A stretch of 64,000 nt of DNA from Billgrantia sulfidoxydans. GTDB taxonomy: Bacteria; Pseudomonadota; Gammaproteobacteria; Pseudomonadales; Halomonadaceae. Below are positions 41,171 through 50,219 of the stretch, in pieces. The notes under the pieces were generated by a model. The model was not told the DNA's origin. It did no database searches and was given only the letters and a program-made list of their open reading frames with translations. The stretch lies in NCBI RefSeq assembly GCF_017868775.1, contig NZ_CP053381.1, positions 2,666,001 through 2,730,000 of the forward strand, read 5' to 3'. Numbering within the stretch: the first letter of the stretch is position 1; every line of letters starts with the position of its first letter. A program made the position numbers and the translations under genes.

Positions 41171-41228
41171 GAACTTGAAACTTCACGTTGGCAATACCGT
41201 GCCGGTTCGAAGCCGGCGCCGGGCACCA
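41171..41228 (+). pseudogene. Decayed tRNA-Leu 3' fragment
   Basis: Over the last 43 bases this matches the host tRNA-Leu 3' half with five mismatches, including the T-loop GGTTCGA and GGGCACCA end; the anticodon region is degenerate (ACTTGAAACTTC). No matching 5' half lies upstream. It is read as an old attachment-site remnant. Confidence 0.75.
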
Positions 41229-41313
41229 GGCGCTCCGCCGCCCACGCCTCCCTATCCTGTTGGGCCCCTTTGCGGCATGCTGGCTGATGCAACAGTCTCC
41301 AGCGAGAATGCGC

Positions 41314-42912
41314 ATGGCCCCTATCCGTCCGGCCCGTAGCGAACACGACGTTCTTATCATCGGTGGCGGCGTTGCCGGCCTGACCCTGGCGCTGCACGTC
41401 GCCGGGACGCGCCGCGTCACCCTGGTGCGCCCCGCCAGCGACGATCAAGGCGCCAGCCGCTGGGCCCAGGGCGGCATTGCCGCCGTGCTCTCGCCCCAGG
41501 ACGACTTCGACGCTCATGTCGCCGACACGCTGGTCGCCGGCGATGGCCTGTGCGACGAGCGGGCCGTGCGCTTCACCGTCGAGCAGGGGCCCGCGGCCAT
41601 CGAGTGGCTGCTCTCTCTCGGTGTACCGTTCACGCGCGACGAAAGCCCAAGCGCCAGCTACCCCTATCACCTGACCCGGGAAGGCGGGCACGGCGCCCGC
41701 CGCATCATTCATGCCGAGGATGCCACCGGGCGCGCCGTGCTCGACACCCTGAAGAGCCACGTCGAGGCGCATCCGGCGATCGCCATTCGCGACGACCTGG
41801 TCGCCATCGGCCTGATGGGCGATGCCCAGCAGCGCTGTCGCGGCGCCCGCTGCGTGGACGAACGAGGCCAGCTGCAGGAGCTGCTGGCCGGCGATACGGT
41901 ACTCGCCACCGGCGGTGCCAGCGGACTTTACCGCCATACCACCAGCCCCCACCCGGCCAGCGGCGAGGGCATGATGATGGCCGCTGAGCTGGGCGCCGAG
42001 CTGATGAACCTCGAGTTTCAGCAGTTCCATCCGACCTGCCTCTACGACCCGGGCGGCCCGCCCTTCCTGATCAGCGAAGCGGTTCGCGGTGAAGGCGGCA
42101 GGCTTTACAGCACGGATGGGCATCGCTTCATGCTCGAGCGGGACGAGCGCGCCGAGCTGGCGCCTCGCGACATCGTCGCCCGCGCCATCGACGCCGAGAT
42201 GCAGCGTACCGGCTCGCCCCACGTCTGGCTGGACGTGACCCATCTCGGCGACGCGGCCATTCGCAGCCACTTTCCCACGATCCACGCCCACTGCCTGCAT
42301 CGCGGGCTAGACATCACCCGTGCACCGATTCCGGTCGTGCCCGCCGCCCACTACAGCTGCGGCGGCGTTGCCACCGACCTCGACGGCAGCTCCAGCGTGC
42401 CGCATCTGTACGCCATCGGCGAAGTCGCCTGCACGGGGCTGCACGGCGCCAATCGCATGGCCAGCAACTCGCTGCTGGAGTGCCTGGTCTACGCGCGCAG
42501 CTGCGCCGGCAAGCTGGCGCTGCGCGCCCCCGCCGCCACGTCTTCGCCGACGGCGGGCACCGTGGGTACAAAACGGGTGGAAGCCCATCGCGTCGAGCAA
42601 TGGCGCACGGCCATGCGCGACATCATGAGCCGCCACGTGGCCATCGTGCGCCGCGACGCCGGTCTGGAGGCCGCCTCGCGCGAGCTGAGCGAGCTGAGTC
42701 GAGAGATACAGGCCGCTGTCGAAAGCGCTGCACCCGATACGGCACTGGCCAGCCTGTGGCACGCCGTCAGGCTGGCCCGCCTGACCGTGATGGCGGCTCG
42801 CCAGCGCCGCGAGTCACGCGGCCTGCACTTCAACCCCGACTGCCCGCCCCACGACCAAACCGGCCTGGCGCCACGCCCTTCCCGGCTTCATCTGGCCGAT
42901 CTCCCCGACTGA
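41314..42912 (+). CDS. nadB: L-aspartate oxidase
   Basis: NadB oxidises L-aspartate to iminoaspartate, the first step of NAD synthesis. The chosen ATG (41314) gives 532 residues, the usual length; ATGs at 41287 and 41308 are possible. It has the FAD-binding motif VLIIGGGVAGLTLAL near residue 14, SRWAQGGIAAV, the active-site region MNLEFQQFHPTCLYD and the C-terminal fumarate-reductase-like helical domain (SRHVAIVRRDAGLE). The 5' end lies close to the relict tRNA fragment. Confidence 0.94.
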   Translation: MAPIRPARSEHDVLIIGGGVAGLTLALHVAGTRRVTLVRPASDDQGASRWAQGGIAAVLSPQDDFDAHVADTLVAGDGLCDERAVRFTVEQGPAAIEWLLSLGVPFTRDESPSASYPYHLTREGGHGARRIIHAEDATGRAVLDTLKSHVEAHPAIAIRDDLVAIGLMGDAQQRCRGARCVDERGQLQELLAGDTVLATGGASGLYRHTTSPHPASGEGMMMAAELGAELMNLEFQQFHPTCLYDPGGPPFLISEAVRGEGGRLYSTDGHRFMLERDERAELAPRDIVARAIDAEMQRTGSPHVWLDVTHLGDAAIRSHFPTIHAHCLHRGLDITRAPIPVVPAAHYSCGGVATDLDGSSSVPHLYAIGEVACTGLHGANRMASNSLLECLVYARSCAGKLALRAPAATSSPTAGTVGTKRVEAHRVEQWRTAMRDIMSRHVAIVRRDAGLEAASRELSELSREIQAAVESAAPDTALASLWHAVRLARLTVMAARQRRESRGLHFNPDCPPHDQTGLAPRPSRLHLADLPD

Positions 42913-42946
42913 AGGACCCGCGCCGTCCGCCACCGACGCCTTGCCC

Positions 42947-43339
42947 CTAGCGAGCCAGCGCCCGCCGCAGTTGGCGCCGCGCTTCGCACGAGGCGCTGTC
43001 GGGCCACAGCCAGGTCCGTCGACGTTCGATGTCCAGCGCGATCAGCCAGGGGCCACGATAGGCGCAGCGCAGCCTGACGGGAACCGCCTCGGCAGCCGCC
43101 GCCGGGCGCCACAGCCAGCGCCAGCCGCCACCGGCTTCCGGTTGCATCTGCAGCTCACCGTGGGCCTGTCCACGCCAGAGCCACCCGCCCAGCCACAACA
43201 GCCACCCCAGGGCCGGCAGCGCCAGCCATCCGGGCGCATGGCTCAATACGCTGGCGGTGACCGCCAGCGCCAGCAGCCACTGGCAGCCCCAGGCCAACCT
43301 AGACGGGACGATGCGGATCGTTATCGGCGTTCTCGGCAT
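42947..43339 (-). CDS. ygfX: YgfX-like membrane protein
   Basis: The 130 residues have two hydrophobic helices at about 17-35 and 37-55 and a basic, Trp-rich C-terminus. YgfX (CptA) is the partner often encoded after sdhE. It overlaps sdhE by 41 bases on the same strand. Conservation is low and the start is uncertain, so the call leans on topology and the sdhE-ygfX pairing. Confidence 0.72.
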   Translation of the reverse strand: MPRTPITIRIVPSRLAWGCQWLLALAVTASVLSHAPGWLALPALGWLLWLGGWLWRGQAHGELQMQPEAGGGWRWLWRPAAAAEAVPVRLRCAYRGPWLIALDIERRRTWLWPDSASCEARRQLRRALAR

Positions 43340-43592
43340 GTTGCTGAATCAGCGTCACGATGCGGCGAAACTGCGGATCGGGCTCCTCGCGCTGCATCAG
43401 CCAGGCAAAGAGATCCTGGTCCTCGCCCTCGATCAGCGCGCGATAGGCCGCCTGGTCCCCGGCGCCGAGCCCATCGTAGCAGTGCTCGAGAAAGGGGATC
43501 AGCAGCAGGTCGAGTTCCCACATCCCGCGCCGGGAGTGCCAATAGAGCCGCTTGCGCAGGGCAGCGGCATCGGGGGTATTCGCTTCGCTCAA
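43299..43592 (-). CDS. sdhE: Succinate dehydrogenase assembly factor SdhE
   Basis: SdhE (YgfY/CptB) promotes covalent FAD attachment to SdhA. A TTG start at 43592 with GAGG six bases upstream gives 97 residues; no ATG is suitably placed. The family motif RKRLYWHSRRGMWELDLLL lies near residue 12, and the acidic EDQDLFAWLM motif near 62. It runs into ygfX. Confidence 0.88.
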   Translation of the reverse strand: MSEANTPDAAALRKRLYWHSRRGMWELDLLLIPFLEHCYDGLGAGDQAAYRALIEGEDQDLFAWLMQREEPDPQFRRIVTLIQQHAENADNDPHRPV

Positions 43593-43682
43593 CGTCGGCC
43601 TCGATGGTAGGAGGAATGAGGCACCAGTATACCGGAGCCGGAAAAATGGGGCAGCGCTTCGACCCGCATTGCCCCCTCTCTC

Positions 43683-43711
43683 TTGACCATGGTCGTAGTG
43701 CGTTGTTTTAT
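43683..43711 (+). promoter_or_regulatory. Sigma-70-like promoter for ihfB
   Basis: TTGACC, 17 bases, TTTTAT lies 82 bases before the ihfB ATG, in the 200-base gap between divergent sdhE and ihfB. Confidence 0.55.
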
Positions 43712-43793
43712 CTCGGTTTGAGCAGTATGCTGACGGGAGAACAAGAATGCCACCCAGGTCCCACCGGACCAGGAAACGCCTGGAGATGACCCG

Positions 43794-44090
43794 ATGACCA
43801 AATCCGAGTTGATCGAACAGATCGCCATGCGCCAGCCTGAGCTCTCGATCAAGGAAGTCGAATCCGCGGTTCGCCTGATTCTCGACGACATCACCGACAC
43901 GCTGGCCGAGGGGGGACGGGTCGAGATCCGGGGGTTCGGCAGCTTCTCCCTGCACTACCGGGAGCCGCGGGTCGGTCGCAACCCCAAGACCGGCGAACCG
44001 GTCGCACTGGAGGGCAAGTTCGTGCCACACTTCAAGCCTGGCAAGGAACTCCGCGAGCAGGTCAATGCCAGCCGCGCCCTCGGCTATTAA
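43794..44090 (+). CDS. ihfB: Integration host factor beta subunit
   Basis: IHF bends DNA at specific sites and assists recombination, replication and transcription. The 98-residue HU/IHF fold has [11 protein letters not shown] at the start, the [18 protein letters not shown] block and the DNA-intercalating [10 protein letters not shown] arm. It is followed by lapA and lapB as in other gammaproteobacteria, but rpsA is not upstream here. Confidence 0.96.
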   Translation: MTKSELIEQIAMRQPELSIKEVESAVRLILDDITDTLAEGGRVEIRGFGSFSLHYREPRVGRNPKTGEPVALEGKFVPHFKPGKELREQVNASRALGY

Positions 44091-44119
44091 TACTTTCGTC
44101 ATTCACAAGGGATAGACAC

Positions 44120-44425
44120 ATGCGTTGGCTCAAAGGCCTGATCCTGGCCATCATCCTGCTGGCGGTACTGCTTGTCGGCATTCTCTTCGCCGTCAACAAC
44201 CAGCAGACGGTACCGCTCAACCTGATCTGGATGGAGCTGCCGGCCGTATCGCTCTCCGTGTGGCTGCTGGCCGCCCTGGTCTGCGGCGTGGTACTGGGCA
44301 TGCTGGCGATGACAGGGGTCTGGCTGAGGCTGCGCACCGCGCTCTCGCGCGCTCAGCGCTTGAATCGACAACAGCGCAAGGAACTCGACCGTCTTCGCGT
44401 TCAGGAGCTCAAGGAACTGCCGTAA
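44120..44425 (+). CDS. lapA: Lipopolysaccharide assembly protein A
   Basis: LapA (YciS) is a small inner-membrane protein that works with LapB in controlling LpxC degradation. The 101 residues have two transmembrane helices (about 7-25 and 45-68) and a short basic coiled-coil tail. Its stop codon is directly followed by the lapB start. Confidence 0.92.
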   Translation: MRWLKGLILAIILLAVLLVGILFAVNNQQTVPLNLIWMELPAVSLSVWLLAALVCGVVLGMLAMTGVWLRLRTALSRAQRLNRQQRKELDRLRVQELKELP

Positions 44426-45613
44426 ATGCCTGATGCCCTGCTGCTTGTACTGCTGATGGCCGCCGTTGCCATTGGCTGGTGGCTAGGCCGCCGTGAGCGC
44501 CAGGGCAGCCGCGATCACGCGCCATCGAACACGCTGTCACGGGACTACTTCGTCGGCCTGAACTACCTGCTCAACGAGCAGCCCGACCGCGCCATCGAGA
44601 CCTTCGTCAGCGCGCTGGAAGTGAACAGCGAGACCATCGACACCCACATCACCCTGGGCAACCTGTTCCGCACCCGCGGCGAGGCCGACCGCGCCGTCAA
44701 GATCCACCAGAACCTGCTGGCCCGCCCCACCCTGACGGTTCTGCAAAGCGAACAGGTGCAGCTCGAGCTCGCCCGGGACTTCCTTCACCTGGGGCTGTTC
44801 GATCGCAGCGAGCGGCTACTCCAGCAGCTGGTGAACGACGCCAGCCACGACGACTTCCGTCATTCCGCCAAGCGCCTGCTGGCGGACCTCTTCGATCGCG
44901 AGGGAGAGTGGCAGGCCGCCTTCGACGTGGCCTACCCCAGCCTGATTCGTCGGCACGAGGACATCCGCCGTGCAGCGGCCCACTGGCTCTGCGAGATGGC
45001 CGACCAGGAACGCCGCTCGGCAAGCCCGGGGCTGGCCCGCAAGCACTTGCGGCGCGCGCTATCCATCGACCCGCGCTGCGTGCGCGCCAACCTGCTGCTG
45101 GCGGCACTGGCCCAGGATACCGGGCACTATCGCGATGCCATCCGTATCCTCATGCGCATCCCCGACCAGGATCTGGACATGATGCCAGTCGCGCTGGAAC
45201 CGCTGCATCATGCCTTTGCGATGCTGAATGACGAAGCGGGACTGGTGGATTGCCTGGAGCGACTGCTCGAACGCGCCCATGTGACCAGCCTGATCATTCT
45301 GCTGGCGGAGACCCAGCGCAAACGCCACGGGCTGCAGGTGGCCATCGAGCTGGTCAGCGAACAGCTCAATCGGTCGCCGAGTCTGGGCGCCCTCGACTAT
45401 TTGCTGGACCTCTACCAGCATCAGCAGCAGGAACAGGGGGCTCCCGACGACCGGCTGCAGCTGCTCAAGCAGCACACCCATACCCTGCTGACGGCACGGC
45501 CGAGGCATCGTTGCCAGCGCTGCGGGTTCGCCGGCCAGCCCCTGCACTGGCAATGCCCCAGTTGCCGCAGCTGGGGCACCACCCGTCCCATCACCGGCAT
45601 CGAGGGGGAGTGA
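44426..45613 (+). CDS. lapB: Lipopolysaccharide assembly protein B
   Basis: LapB (YciM) is a TPR protein that directs FtsH to LpxC and so balances LPS synthesis. The 395 residues have an N-terminal membrane anchor (about 2-18), multiple TPR repeats (about 35-340) and a C-terminal rubredoxin-like zinc site with CQRCG and CPSC. Membrane anchor, length and the lapA pairing all fit. Confidence 0.96.
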   Translation: MPDALLLVLLMAAVAIGWWLGRRERQGSRDHAPSNTLSRDYFVGLNYLLNEQPDRAIETFVSALEVNSETIDTHITLGNLFRTRGEADRAVKIHQNLLARPTLTVLQSEQVQLELARDFLHLGLFDRSERLLQQLVNDASHDDFRHSAKRLLADLFDREGEWQAAFDVAYPSLIRRHEDIRRAAAHWLCEMADQERRSASPGLARKHLRRALSIDPRCVRANLLLAALAQDTGHYRDAIRILMRIPDQDLDMMPVALEPLHHAFAMLNDEAGLVDCLERLLERAHVTSLIILLAETQRKRHGLQVAIELVSEQLNRSPSLGALDYLLDLYQHQQQEQGAPDDRLQLLKQHTHTLLTARPRHRCQRCGFAGQPLHWQCPSCRSWGTTRPITGIEGE

Positions 45614-45616
45614 GGC

Positions 45617-46318
45617 TCAGCCCCGGGCCAGTTCCTGCTCGATGGCCGTCAGCGCCGCCATCGGATCGTCCGCCTGGGTCACCGGCCGACCGATCACCAG
45701 ATGCGTGCTTCCCGCCGCCAGCGCTGCGGCCGGCGTCATCACGCGCCGCTGATCGCCATGCTCGGCACTGCGCGGCCTGATTCCCGGCGTCACCTTGAGG
45801 AAGTGTTCACCGCACAGCTCGCTCAGCCGAGCCGCCTCCTGCGCCGAGCACACCACCCCGTCCATGCCGCACCGATGCGCCAGCACGGCCAGGCGTTCGA
45901 CATGCTCGGCCGGCGTGGCCGCGACGCCCACCTCGGCGAGGTCCTCTGCCGTCATGCTGGTCAGTACCGTCACGGCGATCAGACGGGTCGCCAGCGCGTG
46001 GCGATCCAGGCGTTCCCGTGCGGCCTCCATCATGCGCCGGCCACCGCCGGCATGCACGTTGACCATCCACACGCCCTGCTCGGCGGCCGCCTGTACGGCG
46101 CCGGCCACAGTGTTGGGAATATCGTGGAACTTGAGGTCGAGAAATATCTGAAAGCCGCGCCCATGCAGCGCATCGATCACCTCCGGGCCACTGCGGGTGA
46201 ACAGCTCCTTGCCCACCTTGACGCGGCAGCGCTCGGGGTCGAGCCGGTCGGCCAGGCACAAGGCGGCATCGAGAGAGGGATGATCGAGGGCGATGATCAA
46301 AGGCGAATCACTGGACAC
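45617..46318 (-). CDS. pyrF: Orotidine 5'-phosphate decarboxylase
   Basis: PyrF makes UMP in the last pyrimidine synthesis step. The 233 residues have the barrel motifs IIALDHPS (about 8-15), the active-site [11 protein letters not shown] (Asp/Lys tetrad) and the phosphate-binding GIRPRS and VIGRPVTQ. It converges on lapB; in E. coli it follows lapB on the same strand. Confidence 0.96.
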   Translation of the reverse strand: MSSDSPLIIALDHPSLDAALCLADRLDPERCRVKVGKELFTRSGPEVIDALHGRGFQIFLDLKFHDIPNTVAGAVQAAAEQGVWMVNVHAGGGRRMMEAARERLDRHALATRLIAVTVLTSMTAEDLAEVGVAATPAEHVERLAVLAHRCGMDGVVCSAQEAARLSELCGEHFLKVTPGIRPRSAEHGDQRRVMTPAAALAAGSTHLVIGRPVTQADDPMAALTAIEQELARG

Positions 46319-46517
46319 GTTGGGGCTCCGGCTGCGGGGGTGATGGCCCGATTATACCAGCCACTGCCGGTTCACCGTTCTCTTCAGCCTGAACTATGCT
46401 CTTACCTAATATGAGCACGCCAGCACACGCCCGCTGTGCTCACCTCGTTCCAGGCACCACGACAACGACAACGGCTATGCCACGCATGCCCCTGAATCGA
46501 TGGACCGGGAGGACTCC

Positions 46518-47669
46518 ATGACAAGCGAACAACGCATTGGCCCGATCGTCCTGCCTGACAGCCGAGCCCAGCGAGTGCTGACCTCACTGCTGGAAGGCTC
46601 CGGCGTGACTCTCAACGGCGACGCGCCCTGGGATCCACAGATTTATCATCCTGACTTCTGCTCGAGAATCCTGCGCCAGGGTTCCCTGGGGCTGGGGGAG
46701 TCGTTCATGGATGGCTGGTGGGAATGCGAGCAGATCGACGAGATGGCCTGCCGCCTGCTCCTGCATGGCCTGGGCGAGCGGGCCCGCCCCCCTGCAGATC
46801 GCCTCATGTATCGTCTCCAGGCGGGGCTGCTCAACCTGCAGAGCAAGGCCCGGGCCTACATCGTCGGCGAAGCACATTACGATCTGGGCAACGACCTGTT
46901 CGAGCGCATGCTCGACCCCACCATGAGCTACTCCTGCGGCTACTGGAAAGACGCCGCGACGCTTCACGAGGCCCAGCTCGCCAAGCTCGAACTGGCGTGT
47001 CGCAAGCTCGAGTTGCGCCCCGGCATGCACGTGCTGGACATCGGCTGCGGCTGGGGCAGCTTCGCCGAGCATGCGGCCCGTCATCACGGGGTCTCGGTAA
47101 CCGGCATCACCATCTCGCGGGAACAGGCGGAGCTGGCCAGGGAACGCTGCGCCGGCCTGCCCGTCGAGATCGAACTGAAGGACTATCGCGAACTGGCCGG
47201 CTGCTTCGATCGCATCGTCTCCATCGGCATGTTCGAGCACGTGGGCCATCGCAACTACGAGATCTACTTCCAGACCGTCGAACGCCTGTTGGCCGAGAAT
47301 GGCCTGTTCCTGCTGCATACCATCGGCTCGAACCGCTCCGAGATCAGCGTCGATCCCTGGATCGACCGTTACATCTTCCCCAACGGGGTGCTGCCTTCGG
47401 CACGCCATATCGCCGATGCCAGCGAGGACCTGTTGCTGATGGAGGACTGGCACAACTTCGGCCCCGACTATGACAGAACGCTGATGGCCTGGCGCGACAA
47501 CTTCGATGCCCACTGGCACGAGATCGCCGATCGCTACAGCCAGCGCACCGAGCGAATGTTCCGCTACTACCTGTCGGTATGCGCCGGCGCCTTTCGTGCG
47601 CGCGACCTTCAGCTCTGGCAGGTCGTCTTCTCCCGCGGCAGGCGGACGCGCTACGACGCACCGCGCTGA
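46518..47669 (+). CDS. cfa: Cyclopropane-fatty-acyl-phospholipid synthase
   Basis: Cfa adds a methylene group from S-adenosylmethionine to unsaturated phospholipid acyl chains, a stationary-phase and stress (acid, salt) response. The ATG at 46518 has GGGAGG upstream and gives 383 residues. The SAM-binding motif VLDIGCGWGSFAEHAA and the active-site blocks MSYSCGYW and IVSIGMFEHVGHRNY are all present. Confidence 0.95.
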   Translation: MTSEQRIGPIVLPDSRAQRVLTSLLEGSGVTLNGDAPWDPQIYHPDFCSRILRQGSLGLGESFMDGWWECEQIDEMACRLLLHGLGERARPPADRLMYRLQAGLLNLQSKARAYIVGEAHYDLGNDLFERMLDPTMSYSCGYWKDAATLHEAQLAKLELACRKLELRPGMHVLDIGCGWGSFAEHAARHHGVSVTGITISREQAELARERCAGLPVEIELKDYRELAGCFDRIVSIGMFEHVGHRNYEIYFQTVERLLAENGLFLLHTIGSNRSEISVDPWIDRYIFPNGVLPSARHIADASEDLLLMEDWHNFGPDYDRTLMAWRDNFDAHWHEIADRYSQRTERMFRYYLSVCAGAFRARDLQLWQVVFSRGRRTRYDAPR

Positions 47670-47902
47670 AGCCTCACGCCGCATGAGGCGTTATCTTACA
47701 AGCGCTGTAGGCAATTTCTTACAGCTTCCGCTAGATGATTTACGCTCTGTTACAACGTATATTAGACATTCTCTCAACGGCTCCCTTCCGTAGCTGGGTG
47801 GCTTCGCGTAGAAGCCAAGCATGCCCGTGACAAGGTACCGAGCCGTTACATAACAACACCAGGACTCATGCCTGTACGCAGCAGGCCACAAGGGACGCCC
47901 GC

Positions 47903-48814
47903 ATGTCTGAAGAGAATGCCATGACGGGAGGGGAGCTGAATGAACCGACCAGCATGCGTGACTTCACGGAACGCCTGCCCGGCGTCGTCTTTCAGTTTCA
48001 TCGTGACCATCACGGGCACATGCATTTCCCCTACCTGGCCGGAAGCGGCACCGGCCTGCCAGGAATCGATCGCGACGCCTTGAACCAGGACGCTCGCCAC
48101 ATGCTCGACCGCCTGGATGAGGAGGACTACCCGCGCGTGATGGCCGCCATCGAACGTTCGGCTCGCTGGCGCATCCCCATCGCCACCAAGTTCCGCATCC
48201 GCCTGTCGGGTCGCCGCTGTCGCTGGGTCGCGCTTCGAGCCCAGCCGGAGGATTCGGCGACCGGCGTGCTCTGGCACGGACTGATGATCGACATCACCGA
48301 ACAGATGGCCGAGGAGGCCAGGCTACGCCGGCTCTCGGATACCGACGACCTGACCGGCCTGGCCAACCGCCGCAGGCTGATGACCCGGCTCGACGAGGAG
48401 ATCGCGCGGAGCAATCGGCATGGAAGCCCGCTCTCCCTGATGTTGCTCGACCTGGATCACTTCAAGCGCATCAACGATACCTGGGGACACCTGCAGGGCG
48501 ACCAGGTACTCGCCGAATTCGCCACCCTGTGCCACCAGCTGCTGCGCGAGGAAGACATCATCGGCCGACTCGGCGGCGAGGAGTTTGCCGTGCTGTTGCC
48601 CTTGACCCCGCTGGTCGCCAGCCACCCGCTGGCCGAACGGCTGCGCCACGCCATTGCCGCGCACGATTTCGGCATCGAGGCCGGCCAGGTCACCGCCAGT
48701 ATCGGGCTTGCCGAGTACCGCCTGGGTGAGTCGAGAGACACCCTGATCGGCAGGGCCGATCGCAGCCTGTACGCGGCCAAGCATCAAGGGCGCAACCGCG
48801 TCATCAGCGGCTGA
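47903..48814 (+). CDS. PAS-GGDEF diguanylate cyclase
   Basis: The 303-residue soluble protein has an N-terminal PAS_3-like domain (about 20-130, with WVALRAQP and GLMIDITEQ) and a C-terminal GGDEF domain. The catalytic motif is GGEEF, with REED inhibitory site five residues before it and the substrate-binding DLDHFKRINDTWGH. It is expected to be active. The 230-base upstream region is AT-rich with TTACAG/CTGTA repeats and no clear FliA promoter. Confidence 0.9.
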   Translation: MSEENAMTGGELNEPTSMRDFTERLPGVVFQFHRDHHGHMHFPYLAGSGTGLPGIDRDALNQDARHMLDRLDEEDYPRVMAAIERSARWRIPIATKFRIRLSGRRCRWVALRAQPEDSATGVLWHGLMIDITEQMAEEARLRRLSDTDDLTGLANRRRLMTRLDEEIARSNRHGSPLSLMLLDLDHFKRINDTWGHLQGDQVLAEFATLCHQLLREEDIIGRLGGEEFAVLLPLTPLVASHPLAERLRHAIAAHDFGIEAGQVTASIGLAEYRLGESRDTLIGRADRSLYAAKHQGRNRVISG

Positions 48815-48956
48815 ACATGCCGCCTCCCGTCGACACCCCATGTGGCAGATTGCGCAAGGCGATGGCATCATGGACAGGATGCGGGCCATGCAGAATGACG
48901 GTCCGACGTTGCCACGATTCCCTATTGTCGCCAGACCGACGAGGTAGCGAAACAAC

Positions 48957-50144
48957 ATGTTCGAACATATTGAGCGGGTCCCCGGGGACGCCATCCTCGG
49001 CCTGATCGAGGCCTTCAAGAAGGATACCAATCCCCAGAAGGTCGATCTCGGCGTCGGCGTCTACAAGGACGCCCAGGGCAACACCCCGGTGATGCGCGCC
49101 GTCAAGGAAGCCGAGGCCCTGCTGCTCAAGAACGAAACCACCAAGACCTACATCGGCTCCCACGGCGCGCCCGAGTACGGCGAAGTGATCCTGCCGATGG
49201 TGCTGGGCGAAGGCTCACCGGTCCTCGCGCCGGCCGCGCCAGCGGCGACGCAGTCGCCGGGTGGCACCGGCGCCCTGCGCCTGGCGGCCGACTTCATCAG
49301 TACCCAGCTCCCCGGCAAGGGCATCTGGGTCAGCAATCCCACCTGGCCGAACCACCACGGGATCTTCACCGCCGCCGGCATCGAGCTGCACAAGTATCCC
49401 TACGTCGACGCCGAGAATCGCCTCGATTTCGACGGCATGCTGGCCGCGGTCCAGCAGATTCCGGCCGGCGACGTCATCGTGCTGCACGCCTGCTGCCATA
49501 ACCCTACCGGCTTCGACCTCTCCCGCGAGCAGTGGCAGCAGATTCTGGAAGTGGTCCGTGAGCGCGGCCTGCTGCCTCTGATCGACTTTGCCTACCAGGG
49601 CTTCGGTGAGGGTCTCGATGAAGACGCCTACGGCGTTCGCCTGCTGGCCGAGAACCTCGACGAGGTGATCATCACCAGCTCCTGCTCGAAGAACTTCGGT
49701 ATCTACTGCGAGCGCACCGGCTGCCTGATCATGGTGGCGAAGAACCACGAGCAGATGGAGAACATCCGCTCTCAGGTGGCGATCGTCGCCCGCGAGAACT
49801 ACTCCAATCCGCCTGCCCATGGCGGCGCCATCGTCAGCGAGATCCTCCACTCCGCCGAGCTTGCCGCCATCTGGCGCGAGGAGCTCACCGAAATGCGCGA
49901 CCGCATCAACACCCTGCGCCGCGATTTCGTCGAAGCGCTGAAGCCCTATGGGCTCGACCAGAAGTATGCCTGCGTGGCCGAGCAGCGCGGCATGTTCTCC
50001 TATACCGGCCTGCAGCCGGAGCAGGTCGACCGCCTGCGTGACGAGTTCGGCATCTACATGGTACGTTCGGGCCGCGCCAACGTGGCCGGCTTCTCCCACG
50101 AGAACCTGCCCTACCTGGCCAAGGCCATCGCCGCGGTCAACTGA
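48957..50144 (+). CDS. Aspartate/aromatic aminotransferase
   Basis: This is a PLP-dependent class I aminotransferase of the AspC/TyrB group. The 395 residues have MFEHIERVPGDAILGLIEAF at the start, KVDLGVGVYKD, the CHNPTG motif, DFAYQGFG and the PLP-lysine in SSCSKNFGIYCER. The C-terminal Arg that binds the substrate carboxylate is in YMVRSGRANVAG. AspC and TyrB cannot be separated by eye. Confidence 0.92.
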   Translation: MFEHIERVPGDAILGLIEAFKKDTNPQKVDLGVGVYKDAQGNTPVMRAVKEAEALLLKNETTKTYIGSHGAPEYGEVILPMVLGEGSPVLAPAAPAATQSPGGTGALRLAADFISTQLPGKGIWVSNPTWPNHHGIFTAAGIELHKYPYVDAENRLDFDGMLAAVQQIPAGDVIVLHACCHNPTGFDLSREQWQQILEVVRERGLLPLIDFAYQGFGEGLDEDAYGVRLLAENLDEVIITSSCSKNFGIYCERTGCLIMVAKNHEQMENIRSQVAIVARENYSNPPAHGGAIVSEILHSAELAAIWREELTEMRDRINTLRRDFVEALKPYGLDQKYACVAEQRGMFSYTGLQPEQVDRLRDEFGIYMVRSGRANVAGFSHENLPYLAKAIAAVN

Positions 50145-50164
50145 TCCTACGCTCGCAGTCACGC

Positions 50165-50189
50165 CCCGCCCCGGCCTTGTCGGGGCGGG
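50165..50189. terminator. Hairpin after the aminotransferase gene
   Basis: CCCGCCCCG and CGGGGCGGG form a perfect 9-bp stem with a 7-base loop, 20 bases after the stop. The T-run (50215-50220) is about 25 bases away, so termination on the plus strand may be weak. It also lies just past the convergent Crp-like gene. Confidence 0.5.
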
Positions 50190-50219
50190 CTGAGCCGACG
50201 CACGTGCGACCAATCTTTT

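Larger units (their letters stand above)
40565..41228. mobile_element. Relict of an older island at the same tRNA site
   Basis: The segment between the real tRNA-Leu 3' end and a second, decayed tRNA-Leu 3' end (41171-41228) holds only small, partly broken minus-strand frames. This tandem layout is what repeated insertions into one tRNA gene leave behind. Confidence 0.6.

Noticed and set aside
41171..41228. A second functional tRNA-Leu
   Set aside because: There is no 5' acceptor strand, D-arm or valid anticodon stem upstream; only the 3' half is recognisable.
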